This document shows positions 47,354 to 58,169 of a stretch of DNA of 64,000 nt, piece after piece. Position 1 is the stretch's first letter. Each line of letters opens with the position of its first letter. This stretch comes from Tubulanus polymorphus (taxonomy: Eukaryota; Nemertea; Palaeonemertea; Tubulaniformes; Tubulanidae), in the NCBI RefSeq assembly GCF_964204645.1, contig NC_134027.1, positions 167,501 through 231,500 of the forward strand, read 5' to 3'. Below the pieces are notes generated by a model. That model ran no database searches, was not told the DNA's origin, and was given only the letters and a program-made list of their open reading frames with translations. The translations under genes and the position numbers were made by a program.

Positions 47354-47968
47354 ATGGCTGGAAGAGGTTACCCCGCTGACACTCAGAGACAAAGATCGTT
47401 CGCTGAAACTATCAAAAAAGAGAGGGACGCTCGTTTGGCTTGGTGGAAAAAACTCGTGCAAGGCGGTGAAAATGCGGCTTCGATGGGTGGAAAATCTCAA
47501 CAGTATCACGTCTTCCGAAAAAAGATCGAAAATCAAAACGCGGCTGCAACTGCTGAAGAGTTGACGAAGAAACTGCCCGAAATTCGTAAAGAAAAGCATT
47601 TTCATAAAAGAATGCATTCGGATTTGGACGCGTTAATGTTGAATAAAGATAGCGGTAAAAATGTGGAAAATATCCTGGTCGAAATGCGACCCCCTCGGCG
47701 TCGAACTCGGAAATTATTGTATAACGGATTTTCTAAAGAAGGCGCCGGAAGATTTCAATATTTGCAGAAAAGATATCACGAAATTCCTGAAGATAAGTTC
47801 GCATATCCGATATTGAGTTCGTGGGAGTACGGCTGGAGATTGGGTGACGTTATCAAAAAAGAGGACATCAAAAAACCGGAATATGGACGAACGAGAATCG
47901 TGGCTGATACGTTTTATACGCGAACGGGGATCCCGACTTTAGAGCGAGTGCAGACCAGCCTTTTTTAG
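47354..47968 (+). CDS. ATP6V1FNB/SPMIP1-like protein, copy 1
   Basis: Intronless ORF of 204 residues starting MAGRGYPADTQRQ. It is basic and probably helical at the N-terminus. The C-terminal half has the family signature EMRPPRRRTRKLLYNGF, then PILSSWEYGWRLGDV, then YGRTRIVADTFYTRTGI. From memory of the family this resembles the ATP6V1FNB (sperm microtubule inner protein 1) group, whose members sit inside ciliary or sperm doublet microtubules. Assignment by SSWEYGW and the ending motif, not by alignment. A start-codon-proximal divergent promoter is shared with FBXL5. A paralogue lies 5.5 kb downstream on the same strand. Confidence 0.75.
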   Translation: MAGRGYPADTQRQRSFAETIKKERDARLAWWKKLVQGGENAASMGGKSQQYHVFRKKIENQNAAATAEELTKKLPEIRKEKHFHKRMHSDLDALMLNKDSGKNVENILVEMRPPRRRTRKLLYNGFSKEGAGRFQYLQKRYHEIPEDKFAYPILSSWEYGWRLGDVIKKEDIKKPEYGRTRIVADTFYTRTGIPTLERVQTSLF

Positions 47969-47969
47969 T

Positions 47970-49855
47970 GCCGCCGAAATCTGAATTTGTGCGTTCGATT
48001 TGTATACAAACTTCATACGTATTATATACATACATATATTTATATCATAATCTGTTTTGAGATGAAAAAAAAAGAAACGACTTTTTAAAAACTATTCAAA
48101 ACAAAGTGAACTTTATTGTGCGTATTATTGATCCGTTTTTATTCGCTGGTTTAAATATTTGAAAGACGGTTATTTTCGAGAGACTTCTCAGTCTTCTATT
48201 CAAAATGGTGGAAAACTTCGCGAGGAAATAATTCGACCAGGAATCGGACGGTGGAATGTGTTGTTTTGTTAACGAGCAGGTTATTTCAAAACCTGTTTAT
48301 GGCAGTCGATTCGGCGATTCAGGTGATTTGCTATGTGACAAACGTAATTTACAAAATCAAAAATTCATGGGCAACCGAATCAAAGGGATAACCCCTAAGC
48401 GAGATTTATGCAAATTTTTACATTCAGAATGACGTATTATGCAAATTTTCCCGCAGTGTTAATCACGTATTAAATTCATTTTGTAGACATTTTTTTAAAG
48501 ATCTATTTCTAATTTGTGTGAAAATATTAAAATCAAAAGCGACAATGTGTGTGCGGTGTGCCGCGCGATCAAAGCATGCACGTAAATCCTTCCACAAATA
48601 CTTAATCCTTTAAATGGATTTTACTTGTAATATATTCAATTAATTATATATATACTAATATTTATATTCATATATAGGATGATAGTATATATGTTGTGCG
48701 CGTACTTGAAATATGTGTGTGTCCGTGTGTTTTCAAGTTGATTCAAAAGATAAGCGCGGGATGTCGGTGTTCGAACCCGTCCCCGAGCTGTCTATATAAG
48801 TCCTTATCAGATGCCATCCGTCCAAATATGGCTAGTATAATAATATTTTATATATATCTGTTTAATTTATCTAATCATCAGGTCAGAAATTGTACTGACT
48901 TCTAATCAGTTTATATTTGTACATACTTGTAGAATTTATTATGACTGAAGATAGTTTTATGTAGTGTATATTTGCTAAACCGCAAATGACGTGTAAAATC
49001 CTGCGCATTCGGTACTTAATTAGAATACTGCGCACTCACTGGACAGTGTCGCAGTGTTTGACCGCTTAACACACACTGTGTCGTTATCAGGTTCTCACGC
49101 GGCCTTCAGATTGAAGGGTAAAAGTTTGACGAGATTAAAATGTTTATTTTGAACTTAACTAAAGATTCATGGAATGACTCGAATAAGACCTATACTAAAA
49201 GTGCACACGCGAAGCTCAGGAAACATTCCTTCATTTACTGAAATTTCGAATAGTAAAAGCGTCTCAAAGTCAACAGAACATCGGGTTTAAGACAAATAAC
49301 GAATTTTTTGAAGTCTCTTTCGTAAACGAAACTTTATTCCAAAGCTTAAGCTCTATCACAGGTCTGACTAAGAACCTGCAAGATTTGATACTCAGAAAAT
49401 CATCGGATCTGACCAAGAATCGACGTATTTTGTGCTTCTAATTCTAAAATGATAACGCCAGGAAACTATCATCAAAATGTGTGATGAAATCACTTCATCT
49501 AAAAACTTGTAAATAACACTTGTATATAATTCATGATTAAAATATATAAATAGATAGTTAGACAGTAAGATATTTTAGAAAGCTTTATTCGTCGTGTTTT
49601 GTCAGTTGTAGTTACTGTTAATGTCGTGTGGCTTCAAAGCGTGCAATATCTTGTACAAAATTATCTTTTTTTTCTGAAAATGAATTCGTTTCAAATTTTT
49701 TATCAATTTTATTTAAGGATCTATTTAATTATTTATATATGTATCAATTTACACCATTGTCCCTGATTAATTCTGGTAATGATTACGATGTGCACTGTTT
49801 GATATGATTATGTATGGAATTTTTGTTTGTTTACCAAAAATACCGTTATACGGAT
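47970..49855. other. Non-coding stretch
   Basis: AT-rich (long ATATA tracts at 48020-48060 and 48630-48690). A B-box-like GTGTTCGAACCCG at 48768 hints at a SINE fragment. No gene called. Confidence 0.45.
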
Positions 49856-49920
49856 CACACTCTGCGGCCCAGGATCATGTAGCCCCTCAGACATTCGATA
49901 TTTTCTGACCACGTTTCAAA

Positions 49921-50143
49921 TTCACATGTGTTCAGTGCTTCACCTGAGACATCTCCAATTGAAAATGATCTACAAACACCAGATATAAGACATTTTATCA
50001 GCACACTTTCAAAAACTGATCGTCCACACTTCACATGTGTTCAGTGCTTCACCTGAGACATTTCTAATTGAAAATGAACTACAAACGCCAGACATTAGAC
50101 ATTTTATCAGCACACTTTCAAAAACTGATCGTCCACACTTCAC
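49921..50143. repeat. 109-bp tandem duplication
   Basis: Two copies, 109 bp apart, each with ACATGTGTTCAGTGCTTCAC, CTACAAACRCCAGA and ACTGATCGTCCACACTTCAC. An inverted third copy is at 29665-29751. Confidence 0.9.
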
Positions 50144-50149
50144 GATTGT

Positions 50150-50868
50150 ATGAAGGGTTACTGGGCTGCAGTAATTGAGTATTTTAGGTATAGATTTGAC
50201 GTGTGTTTGAGGTAATAATCTATTTATATTCATCAGTGTGTTTTTGATGAGATTTTTAAAGCGATCTGTGATATATCTATAAATTTCGATATTTCGAAAG
50301 TATTTATTTCGTGAAGGATTCCGTATTTGCGTAAAATCTCACATTTTTCGAGGTTTTCTATTTCTATGAGAGCGCGTGCGCACACCACGCACACCACGCG
50401 CGCACACACTCCCTGTTTGTCGCACCTAATGTCACAATATTCTATGATTTTATTCTGAACTACTGGATGAAGACCCGTTGATTCTATGATAAACAGCTTG
50501 TTTGTAACACTAACGAGCAGAAGCGCTTATTTAATCTGATAAATCTGAGAAAAATATTTAAAACGTCATCAGTGGTGCCGCAACAAGTAGCTGCCACTCG
50601 TAATAAATTAATCTAATTCTGTTAAATGAAATTCTCATTATCAATGAATGTACTATTGATGAAATAATTAATTTAATGATAAAAATCTAAATAAAAAAAA
50701 CATTGTATATTCCTAATTTTCCTTGTTGCTAATTGTTGTTATCTGTATCGACTGAATTTGACGAATAGAACTAGTGGATTTATCCCCATGGAACCCCGGA
50801 AGGAAGCCCTCTGTTATTAGCGAAGATGATTTGAAACAGTATCACATTCGCTCAAATAAAGCATGATT
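50150..50868. other. Non-coding stretch
   Basis: AT-rich; GCGCACACCACGCAC microsatellite at 50370-50410. No gene. Confidence 0.5.
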
Positions 50869-50875
50869 TTACAAC

Positions 50876-51580
50876 CAGTCAACCACTCCTGACTGGTCAA
50901 CAGTTACCACACCTGACTGGTCACCAGTTACCACACCTGACTGGTCACCAGTTACCACACCTGACTGGTCACCAGTTACCACAACTGACTGGTCACCAGT
51001 TACCACAACTGACTGGTCACCAGTTACCACACCTGACTGGTCACCAGTTACCACACCTGACTGGTCACCAGTCACCACACCTGACTAGTCACCAGTTACC
51101 ACACCTGACTGGTCACCAGTTACCACACCTGACTGGTCACCAGTCACCACACCTGACTGGTCACCAGTTACCACACCTGACTGGTCACCAGTTACCACAC
51201 CTGACTGGTCATCAGTCACCACACCTGACTAGTCACCAGTTACCACACCTGACTGGTCACCAGTCACCACACCTGACTAGTCACCAGTTACCACACCTGA
51301 CTGGTCACCAGTTACCACACCTGACTGGTCACCAGTCACCACACCTGACTGGTCACCAGTTACCACACCTGACTGGTCACCAGCTACCACAACTGACTGG
51401 TCACCAGTTACCACACCTGACTGGTCACCAGTTACCACACCTGACTGGTCACCAGTTACCACACCTGACTGGTCACGGTCACCACACCTGACTGGTCACC
51501 AGTTACCACACCTGACTGGTCACCAGTTACCACACCTGACTGGTCACCAGTTACCACACCTGACTGGTCACGGTCACCAC
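50876..51580. repeat. 24-bp minisatellite, about 30 copies
   Basis: About 700 bp of CACACCTGACTGGTCACCAG plus TTAC units, with variants AACTGACTGG, CACGGTCACC and CTAGTCACC. It runs directly into the SINE head at 51620, whose relatives at 2.9 and 60.4 kb carry one or two degenerate copies of the same unit. Confidence 0.97.
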
Positions 51581-51800
51581 TGACGGACCATTAACCATTA
51601 TACAAACTTCCAATGACAACAGCTCAGTGGTCTAGGGGTTAGGACAGTGGACTGCCAACTGAGAGCCCCCGGTTCAAATCTCTACTGAGGCCATAACTAG
51701 GGTTAGGGTTACTGATCTAGGATTAGGGTTAGGGTTACTGATCTAGGATTAGGGTTAGGTTTACTACTTCTGTTTAGCCTTTTCTTGTTTTGTACTTGGG
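51581..51800 (+). mobile_element. tRNA-derived SINE copy B with TTAGGG-rich tail
   Basis: A-box-like TGGTCTAGGGGTTAGGAC (51628-51645) and B-box-like GGTTCAAATCT (51671-51681); AGCTCAG (51621) can pair with CTGAGGC (51685) as an acceptor-like stem. The tail has three GGGTTAGGGTTACTGATCTA blocks (51700-51760). It is preceded by the expanded 24-bp array. Confidence 0.8.
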
Positions 51801-53490
51801 TTAATCATTGTCTTTTTTGCATCAGTATGTCTTCGCCATATATTCTATAGCAGTAACTATGAAGCACCTTCTCCCAGATAAAGAAAGTGTTCACGTCGAT
51901 TCCCTACACGCACGATACCAGTCGGTCGCGGTAATATTCACAGGTGGAACCTCGCTATTTGTTTAAAGGGTCGATTGTATTCACACGATTCAAATTACAT
52001 GTATAGGTTTACAGAATGTGATTAATAGTTACACTATCGGTGAACTCAATAGAGGAACATTCATCCACAGAATATCAATTCAAAACAATTCCTCGATATT
52101 GATTGTAGTCAAAAAGTTGAAAAATAACCTATTTCGATATTAGAGTTAACCAACAACTCCTGTAGAGCTATGGAACTGTGGAACTGGGTCTTATTTCTGA
52201 ATTCTTAAGATTCTTTTTCGATTATCAGTTTTGACAAACGATTCAGGTATTTAGTTTTATCGATGGGGGACGTCCCCAAATCAACTGTATCTATCTAGAA
52301 TAGATTCCTTCAATGATAGCTAAAGTGTTTGAATAAAATGTTTTTACTGAAAATGATAAGAAAACTTGTTTTTTCATTGATTGATTTGACGATAATGGCG
52401 CGCAGCCTGATGCCAGACGTGAAGTGTTTATTTGACGATAAACATTAGTAAATAAAGTGGCATTCTCCAAGGTGATTTCATTGATTCTGTTGCGCGAATT
52501 TAATAGCTAATTTACCGGTGTCTATTACTGGACTGCGTTCTGGTACGATATCCACGTGTGACAAAACGAGTTGGACCACACTTAAGATTTCCATAAGCCC
52601 TAACGATATGATAATGATCGGCGGAATGTTGAGTCATCCACGTAAAAGGCAATGTCATCTGACATGGGATCCGAACATGATCGGACTGCATGGGTACTCG
52701 GCAGTCTCGCTAATAAACCTGTCGATTGATGTCGGCTGTCTAAATCTGTGATACCGGTGGTACTAGTGCTTGAACTAAAGGGGTTTCAGAAAAAAAGGGA
52801 CTAAAGTGTTTTAGTCATTAGTACGAGACCTAACTGATCAATTTCACATAATATTCTTCAAACTGGAGATCTCGACATACTCTCCTCATGGCCTGCGACG
52901 TCTCAACCGAAACCTCAGATTTGACTCCAAATATATCAGATACTGGTGACACCACGTGACAGAATGTACCTGGAATGCGATGCTCCAAATGGTCACGTGA
53001 CTAGTAATCTGAGTAAGAAGGATACTTGAATCTCTCCGATCTCACCCCAGACACGGTTACTCCTACGGCGGAAATTCCCGACAAATTCCGATTGAAAGTT
53101 ACTGTTTCGGGTAGTCATGATTACACGTGACCTCGCGTAACTAACGACACATATTTAATTATAACATGGCGTGTTAGTTTTATTAATGTTTCACAGTTGG
53201 ATGAGAACCAGTTCTTCTGTTACAATAAATTCATTCAATATAGAACCTCATAATAATCTCGCGTTTAGACTTTTTTAACGTAAACCCTTTATGAATATAG
53301 TATGTATATATACATGGCAGGTTTAGTTTGGTTTGGTTGACTGGTCATTGTTTCTTATTCTACGACTTGTACAAGCACACCTATAATGACAATTAGATTA
53401 TGAACCGGTTATTAAAACTTATAGGGTTGGACTTAGTGACATACATAACATAACAGACGTGTAGCGACTGTCTGTTTAGCTGTAATAGTA
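51801..53490. other. Non-coding stretch
   Basis: Mostly unique AT-rich DNA; a GGAACTGTGGAACTGGGTC word at 52172. The 77-codon frame at 52518-52751 has no recognisable domain. No gene called. Confidence 0.45.
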
Positions 53491-53495
53491 TCGAG

Positions 53496-54071
53496 ATGAC
53501 GAGTAGAGGTTTCCCGGCTGATACGGCCACGCAGAAATTTCTCGAACAAGTTTTCGATAAGGAACGCGATTCTCTAATTTACTGGTATCAGAAATCTTTG
53601 AAAAACGGAACCGAATTACAAACGGAAGCTTCGTCGAAACAGTACGAAGTTTTCAAGAAGAAAATCGCCGCTCATAATGTCGACGCGAGCGTGGAGGAAA
53701 TCGCTAAAAAACTGGCGGAAACTCCGCAATCTGATCGCAGTTTAGGACGCAGGGATGTAACTGTACACCCGGATAGGGTTTACAGTAGCGAGGAACTGGC
53801 CGAGATGAGACCGGTCAGTAACTGTTCACGCGCTATGCTATATAACGGTATCTCACGCGACGGAAAAGGACGCCAACAATATCTGAATCGTCGAACGGAG
53901 AAAATACCCGAAAAGAAATACGAATTTCCGGTGGTTAGTTCGTGGGAATACGGCTGGGGATTGAGCGATGTGAAGAAGGATGATATAAAGAAACCTCAGC
54001 ACGGTCGAACCCGAGTTATCGACGACACGTTCTATAACAGAAATGGCGTCGAAAATTCCGATCAACGATGA
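53496..54071 (+). CDS. ATP6V1FNB/SPMIP1-like protein, copy 2
   Basis: Intronless ORF of 191 residues starting MTSRGFPADTATQKF. It aligns along its whole length with the copy at 47354-47968: SRGFPADT, SSKQYEVFKKKI, EMRP, LYNGISRDGKGRQQYL, VSSWEYGWGLSDVKKDDIKK and HGRTRVIDDTFYNRNGV. Identity is roughly 45 percent by eye, so the duplication is old. A poly(A) signal follows at 54220-54225. A ciliary/sperm microtubule role is inferred from the family assignment only. No promoter element was identified. Confidence 0.72.
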   Translation: MTSRGFPADTATQKFLEQVFDKERDSLIYWYQKSLKNGTELQTEASSKQYEVFKKKIAAHNVDASVEEIAKKLAETPQSDRSLGRRDVTVHPDRVYSSEELAEMRPVSNCSRAMLYNGISRDGKGRQQYLNRRTEKIPEKKYEFPVVSSWEYGWGLSDVKKDDIKKPQHGRTRVIDDTFYNRNGVENSDQR

Positions 54072-54219
54072 TAAAAATAAGGATTTTCTTTTAAACTTTT
54101 TCAAAAGCGGTACGTTTTTACTCAGTAATATTGATTCGCAGTGGATGTCGCCGTAGTTGTGATAACTTTAGTTTACTGACGACTCAAACTTAGTGATACA
54201 AAAATACAAATTGAACTCA

Positions 54220-54225
54220 AATAAA
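54220..54225 (+). terminator. Poly(A) signal of SPMIP1-like copy 2
   Basis: AATAAA 149 bp past the stop codon. Confidence 0.55.
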
Positions 54226-54229
54226 GACA

Positions 54230-54980
54230 ATTTCAGTTGTGATGGTTTATCGACAAATGATGACTTAAATGAGTTTAACTTTGTATTCATTAGGATTTAC
54301 GACATACGACACACGATATCTCAAACCTATGGGTCTTTCAATAGGTTTCCGTTTTCGTTCAGTTTTTAGAAATCTGTGGTTTTTTCTTGTGTTTTGTAAA
54401 GTTCCAATCTTTAGTTTTTTACGTTCACGCTGAAATGATTTAATCAAAATAGAATTTTATTATCATTTTAGACATAATTTTGAATAAATAGAAAATGATT
54501 TCTTTTTTCTAAGTGAAGTTTTCTCGTTTATCGCTTATCATTGACTGTTAATGTCAGTTTTCGTCAGGGTCTCGGATGGCGTGTTCCTCGGTTGCAGGTC
54601 GAATAGTCAGATGCCAAATGCTGCCGCTGCTGCTGCTGCCACCCCGCCAACGCCGCTGCTTCTGCTGTTTCAGGTGCAGGATGATAATGCTGCTGCTGCC
54701 GCTGCCGCTGCTTCAGGTACATGAATCACTCGTTGATTGCGTTGCATTGATTTTCACTCAACCGATACAAAAAAATAACGCATGCGCCACTTTAGATCAG
54801 CGAGAGCTTCTCTCGTGACGTTTGATTGGAAAGTTTAATCAAAGCTCTCGCACACACCGGAAACAACACTAAACAAGTGAACAAATAAACCTAGTAACCG
54901 CTACATTCAGATCTCTTTATTCAGTTAATGGTTACTTCATGTAGATTGTCAGTCAAATCTCTAGTGACCTGAACAGATTG
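54230..54980. other. Non-coding stretch with CTG runs
   Basis: GCTGCTGCTGCTGC runs at about 54620-54715. The 80-codon frame over them is not convincing. Confidence 0.5.
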
Positions 54981-54984
54981 AACC

Positions 54985-55100
54985 TTGTGGAAACCACCCG
55001 GCTTGCCGGGCCACAATACTGTCAAACCCGCAGAGCCTGGTCTTTGTGGAAACCACCCGGCTTGCCGGGCCACAGTACTGTTGAACCCGCAGAGCCTGTC
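54985..55100. repeat. 58-bp tandem duplication
   Basis: Two copies of TTGTGGAAACCACCCGGCTT plus GCCGGGCCACA and CCCGCAGAGCCTG. The inner CCCGGCTTGCCGGG is a hairpin. Confidence 0.85.
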
Positions 55101-55454
55101 TGATCGGTGAAGCGCCCCCTATGACATTCACAAGGCTGCTCTTGGAACTCTACACCGTCCCCCTATGACGTCACTGATTGGCTATAGCTAATACACTCGG
55201 TGTCGTAGATGATTGACTAGAGAGCGGCCCCGTGCGCGCGCGAGTAAGAGTTCATTTACACGCCGCTCTTGATGTATTGTATTATAATTAATGTTGCTTG
55301 ATGAAAATTGATGCCGTATTCAATTAATTTATAGAAACAATATCTTACACTACGTGTTTATATAGTGTGAATTCATAATCAACCACGAATAAAACAATGA
55401 ATGGCATCAGACGGGAACTCCTAGAGTAGGTTGCGTCGTAAATAGAACTATCGG

Positions 55455-55620
55455 TTTTAATAGATTTTCTGGTCCCTGAAATTCGTCATAACGAGGTTCC
55501 ACTGCATAGATCTATATCAGTTATAAGGGACAGATTTTCTGATCCCTGAAGTTCGTTGGAGGTTCCACTGTATCAGTTATATCGGCCCTTGGTCTCTGAA
55601 GTTCACGTCATAACGATGTT
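55455..55620. repeat. Diverged tandem repeat, unit about 80 bp
   Basis: TTTTCTGGTCCCTGAAATTCG / TTTTCTGATCCCTGAAGTTCG / TTGGTCTCTGAAGTTCACG recurs with GAGGTTCCACTG in between. Confidence 0.7.
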
Positions 55621-55798
55621 TACTAGATCTGTTTGTCTATGATGTTTGCCGTATTTTGCATTAATAAAGAGTATTTTAAATCATTCGGTTTTTTCACTGT
55701 TGATTTGAGATATTCTAGTTTTCATGTTGTAATACTTGGGCAAATTTCTAGCTCAACATGTATATCGTATACCGAATGCGTGAGTCTAGAAATCTCAC

Positions 55799-55842
55799 AG
55801 AATTTCCACATCTGGAAATAAACGGATCAATCTTTAGCCAGG
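55799..55842 (+). repeat. Dispersed 44-bp block, copy 2
   Basis: About 41 of 44 positions match 20785-20828, on the same strand. Confidence 0.6.
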
Positions 55843-55859
55843 ATGTGATTATAATTACT

Positions 55860-56640
55860 CCACGCCAGAATGTGGAGACTGTATTCGTGATGGCTATTTC
55901 CCATCAAATATTGATTCTCAAACGGCGATCCGGTCCGGTCACGTGACGGCCATATTGTCGCCAAATGGATCTATTCTCGAGAAAACAATACCCTCCACAC
56001 TTTATCAGTACAATATACACAATGAATGAATCGAAATTCATTAATATCCGTCTGCAGGACGACACATTGAATAAAGACAACCTATCACAGTCTAATGCAA
56101 CAATTCAAAACTAAGTAACATGCGCGCGATTTAGTAGTAAGTAGCCCCCTTGAGGCAAACAGCTTCTAGATATTCATAAACATTACACGTCTCTGGCTGC
56201 GTTTCGTAGCAATTTCTTTTGTCTTGTGAATGTTTCATTAAGTCTCGTCTATGTTAAAGACTCGCCATCATAAATTCAGAGCCTTTATTACCATTAATGA
56301 AATACACTCAGGTCCAGGTTGTAAAGATGATATAAAAGAGAAAATGTTTCGTCGAGTTAGAAATGTTTCCTTGAGCCGGAATGGACGTGGTAATATTCAT
56401 TCCGTGTTTCAACTATATCCTAATACATGTATGTCATCTTGAGGAATACGAAAGTTATACCGATATTATGAGATACATGTACAAACCAGACAGAACAAGG
56501 AGACCCTTTATGTAGGAAATAAGATGTAATACAAACTAGTAGTAATACGCGATACAGAATAAAACTATTACAAACTAAACAAATAAAAAGCAATTTTTCG
56601 ACTATTGGTCAATTGCCCAAATGCTAACACGATTTGATTT
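55860..56640. other. Non-coding stretch
   Basis: No supported gene. Short ORFs lack domains. Confidence 0.45.
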
Positions 56641-56654
56641 GTATTTGTTTTTAA

Positions 56655-57040
56655 GGTGTAATTAGGTTGAGGTCGAAACGTCGAATAAGCTATTAGCCGA
56701 TGGAAACATTTGGACCGATGAGGAGAGAATCCCACAATGATAATTAAAAAAAGTCCGAAAATGAAACTAAGAGATAGTAGTTTATTTCAAACTTTCGACT
56801 ATATCCTAATAGTCATCTTCAGGACCGTTCATTATTCCTGAAGATGACTATTAGGATATAGTCGAAACGTTGAAATAAACTACTATCTCGAAGTTTCATT
56901 TTCGGACTTTTTTTTATTATCATTGTGGGATTCTCTCCTCATCGCGTCAACACGGATATTGTGTTCTATCAATCGTAAACATTCGGACCATTTTTCATTC
57001 TTAGAGTTGGATTTAATATGATTATAGAATGTGTACTCGT
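56655..57040. mobile_element. Foldback retroelement copy 2 nested in an older relic
   Basis: A 260-bp element (56717-56976) between 13-bp direct repeats AAACATTTGGACC (56704-56716) and AAACATTCGGACC (56977-56989), one mismatch. It is in reverse orientation relative to copy 1: here the long end (GTTGACGCGATG to GATTGATAGAACAC when read on minus) is on the right. The arms are almost adjacent, with about 10 bp between them (near 56826), making a hairpin of about 115 bp per arm. The flanks match the relic at 2106-2240 without the insertion. Confidence 0.88.
56832..56878 (+). ncRNA. Minimal hammerhead ribozyme-like motif, second copy
   Basis: Identical to 6872-6918: TTATTC, CTGAAGA, T, GACTAT-TAGGAT-ATAGTC, GAAA, CGTT, GAAATAA. 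A mirror copy in the left arm (minus strand, about 56781-56824) has GAAAGTTT in place of GAAACGTT and does not keep stem I. Confidence 0.6.
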
Positions 57041-57640
57041 GTTGTGAATCAGTTCACCGCCGCCACAACCGGCGGTATACACGTATATCACCAGGTAAAT
57101 CTTTAAGTGCCAGTTTTTTATGACTGTTCATATTTTCACGTCTGACAACATAGATATTCGCTAACACGTCGCGCTGTTCGTAGTAGCTACAATTACAGGT
57201 TGTGCTGCTGTCAATAAGCGCCGACTCGCTATTTAACAATGACCGTTCAGTTATTGGCAAATAAGAGACATTAATAGTCCATTATAACAGACGATTTATG
57301 TGTGCAGTAAATTATATAATAGAATGGACGAGTTATTGCAGTTTTTAATAGCTGTGACTCATAAATTGTCAAATCCATCACAATCGAAGACTATACCTGA
57401 TGATGATGTAATTAACAGCCAGCAACACCGACTGTGGAAATTGGAGAGGGGTTAACGCGAGGAAAGTTACCCGATGACATTGAGTGCGAAACGTCGCGAG
57501 TTTATAATCTTAGGTTCGATGAATGAATTTTGTTTTGAATCTGTTCAATTTGTGTGACGTGTTTTATAGGCGATGAGTTTGAACTTCGATCACGTGTGAG
57601 TGTATTGGGGCTGCTCTATACTTCTACGCCGAATTGTTGG
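57041..57640. other. Non-coding stretch
   Basis: A motif CCGATGACATTGAGTG then CGAAACGTCGCGAG at about 57474-57504 resembles a decayed hammerhead core. Otherwise nothing. Confidence 0.4.
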
Positions 57641-57644
57641 GCTT

Positions 57645-57741
57645 CAGGACCAAATTAGCTGAGTTAAGATTTAACTCATCGCAAATGAACTAATTTTGAC
57701 TCCGAGTTAACTCTAACCCGCACGACTGTGGAACTGGGTCC
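57645..57741. mobile_element. Palindromic element copy 1
   Basis: About 97 bp with GAGTTAAGATTTAACTC, AAATGAACTAATTTTGACTC and GAGTTAACTCTAACC, ending GACTGTGGAACTGGGTCC. It aligns with 63586-63697 in the same orientation; its left end has decayed. Confidence 0.7.
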
Positions 57742-58169
57742 TAAATGATTTCTAGACCAAGGAAATTAACACATCTTAACTCATAACTGTGGAACTGTGT
57801 CATTATCTTATTTCATTCAATTGAATACGAGATGGATAAAAACTGTGAACCGGTTTAGAACGGTTTACGACGTCGATTTAAGCGGTTTTCATATTTGCAT
57901 AATTACTCCATTCATCGCTATCGCCTTATAACTCTATTAATATCCGGTGTTTAGAAATCACTGATCCGCGTTCTAGGGTTACCCGTCCGGGTTTCATTGA
58001 CTCTCCATACAAGATAGAAATCTAAGAAAATCCCAAGATTACTTAGGTTTTCCCTACCACATCAAATTGTAAATGTGTTCTTTAAAGTGCTCACATGTTT
58101 TACGCGTTATTTTATATTTATGGCTGCATTTTGCAGGTGTCTGACCTCAGTTCTACTTCCGGCTGGATT
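57742..58169. other. 3' flank of the minus-strand GPCR
   Basis: AT-rich; no ORF or strong repeat. Contains a GGAACTGTGTC word at 57790. Confidence 0.45.

Noticed and set aside
50876-51580. CRISPR-like array
   Set aside because: Repeats are contiguous with no unique spacers, and the DNA is eukaryotic. It is a minisatellite.
51621-51692. tRNA gene
   Set aside because: A- and B-boxes and a partial acceptor stem are present, but the D and anticodon stems do not pair well and related copies have lost the acceptor stem. It is a SINE head.
51696-51760. Interstitial telomere
   Set aside because: TTAGGG occurs only in pairs inside a 27-bp unit with ACTGATCTA. It is a SINE tail.
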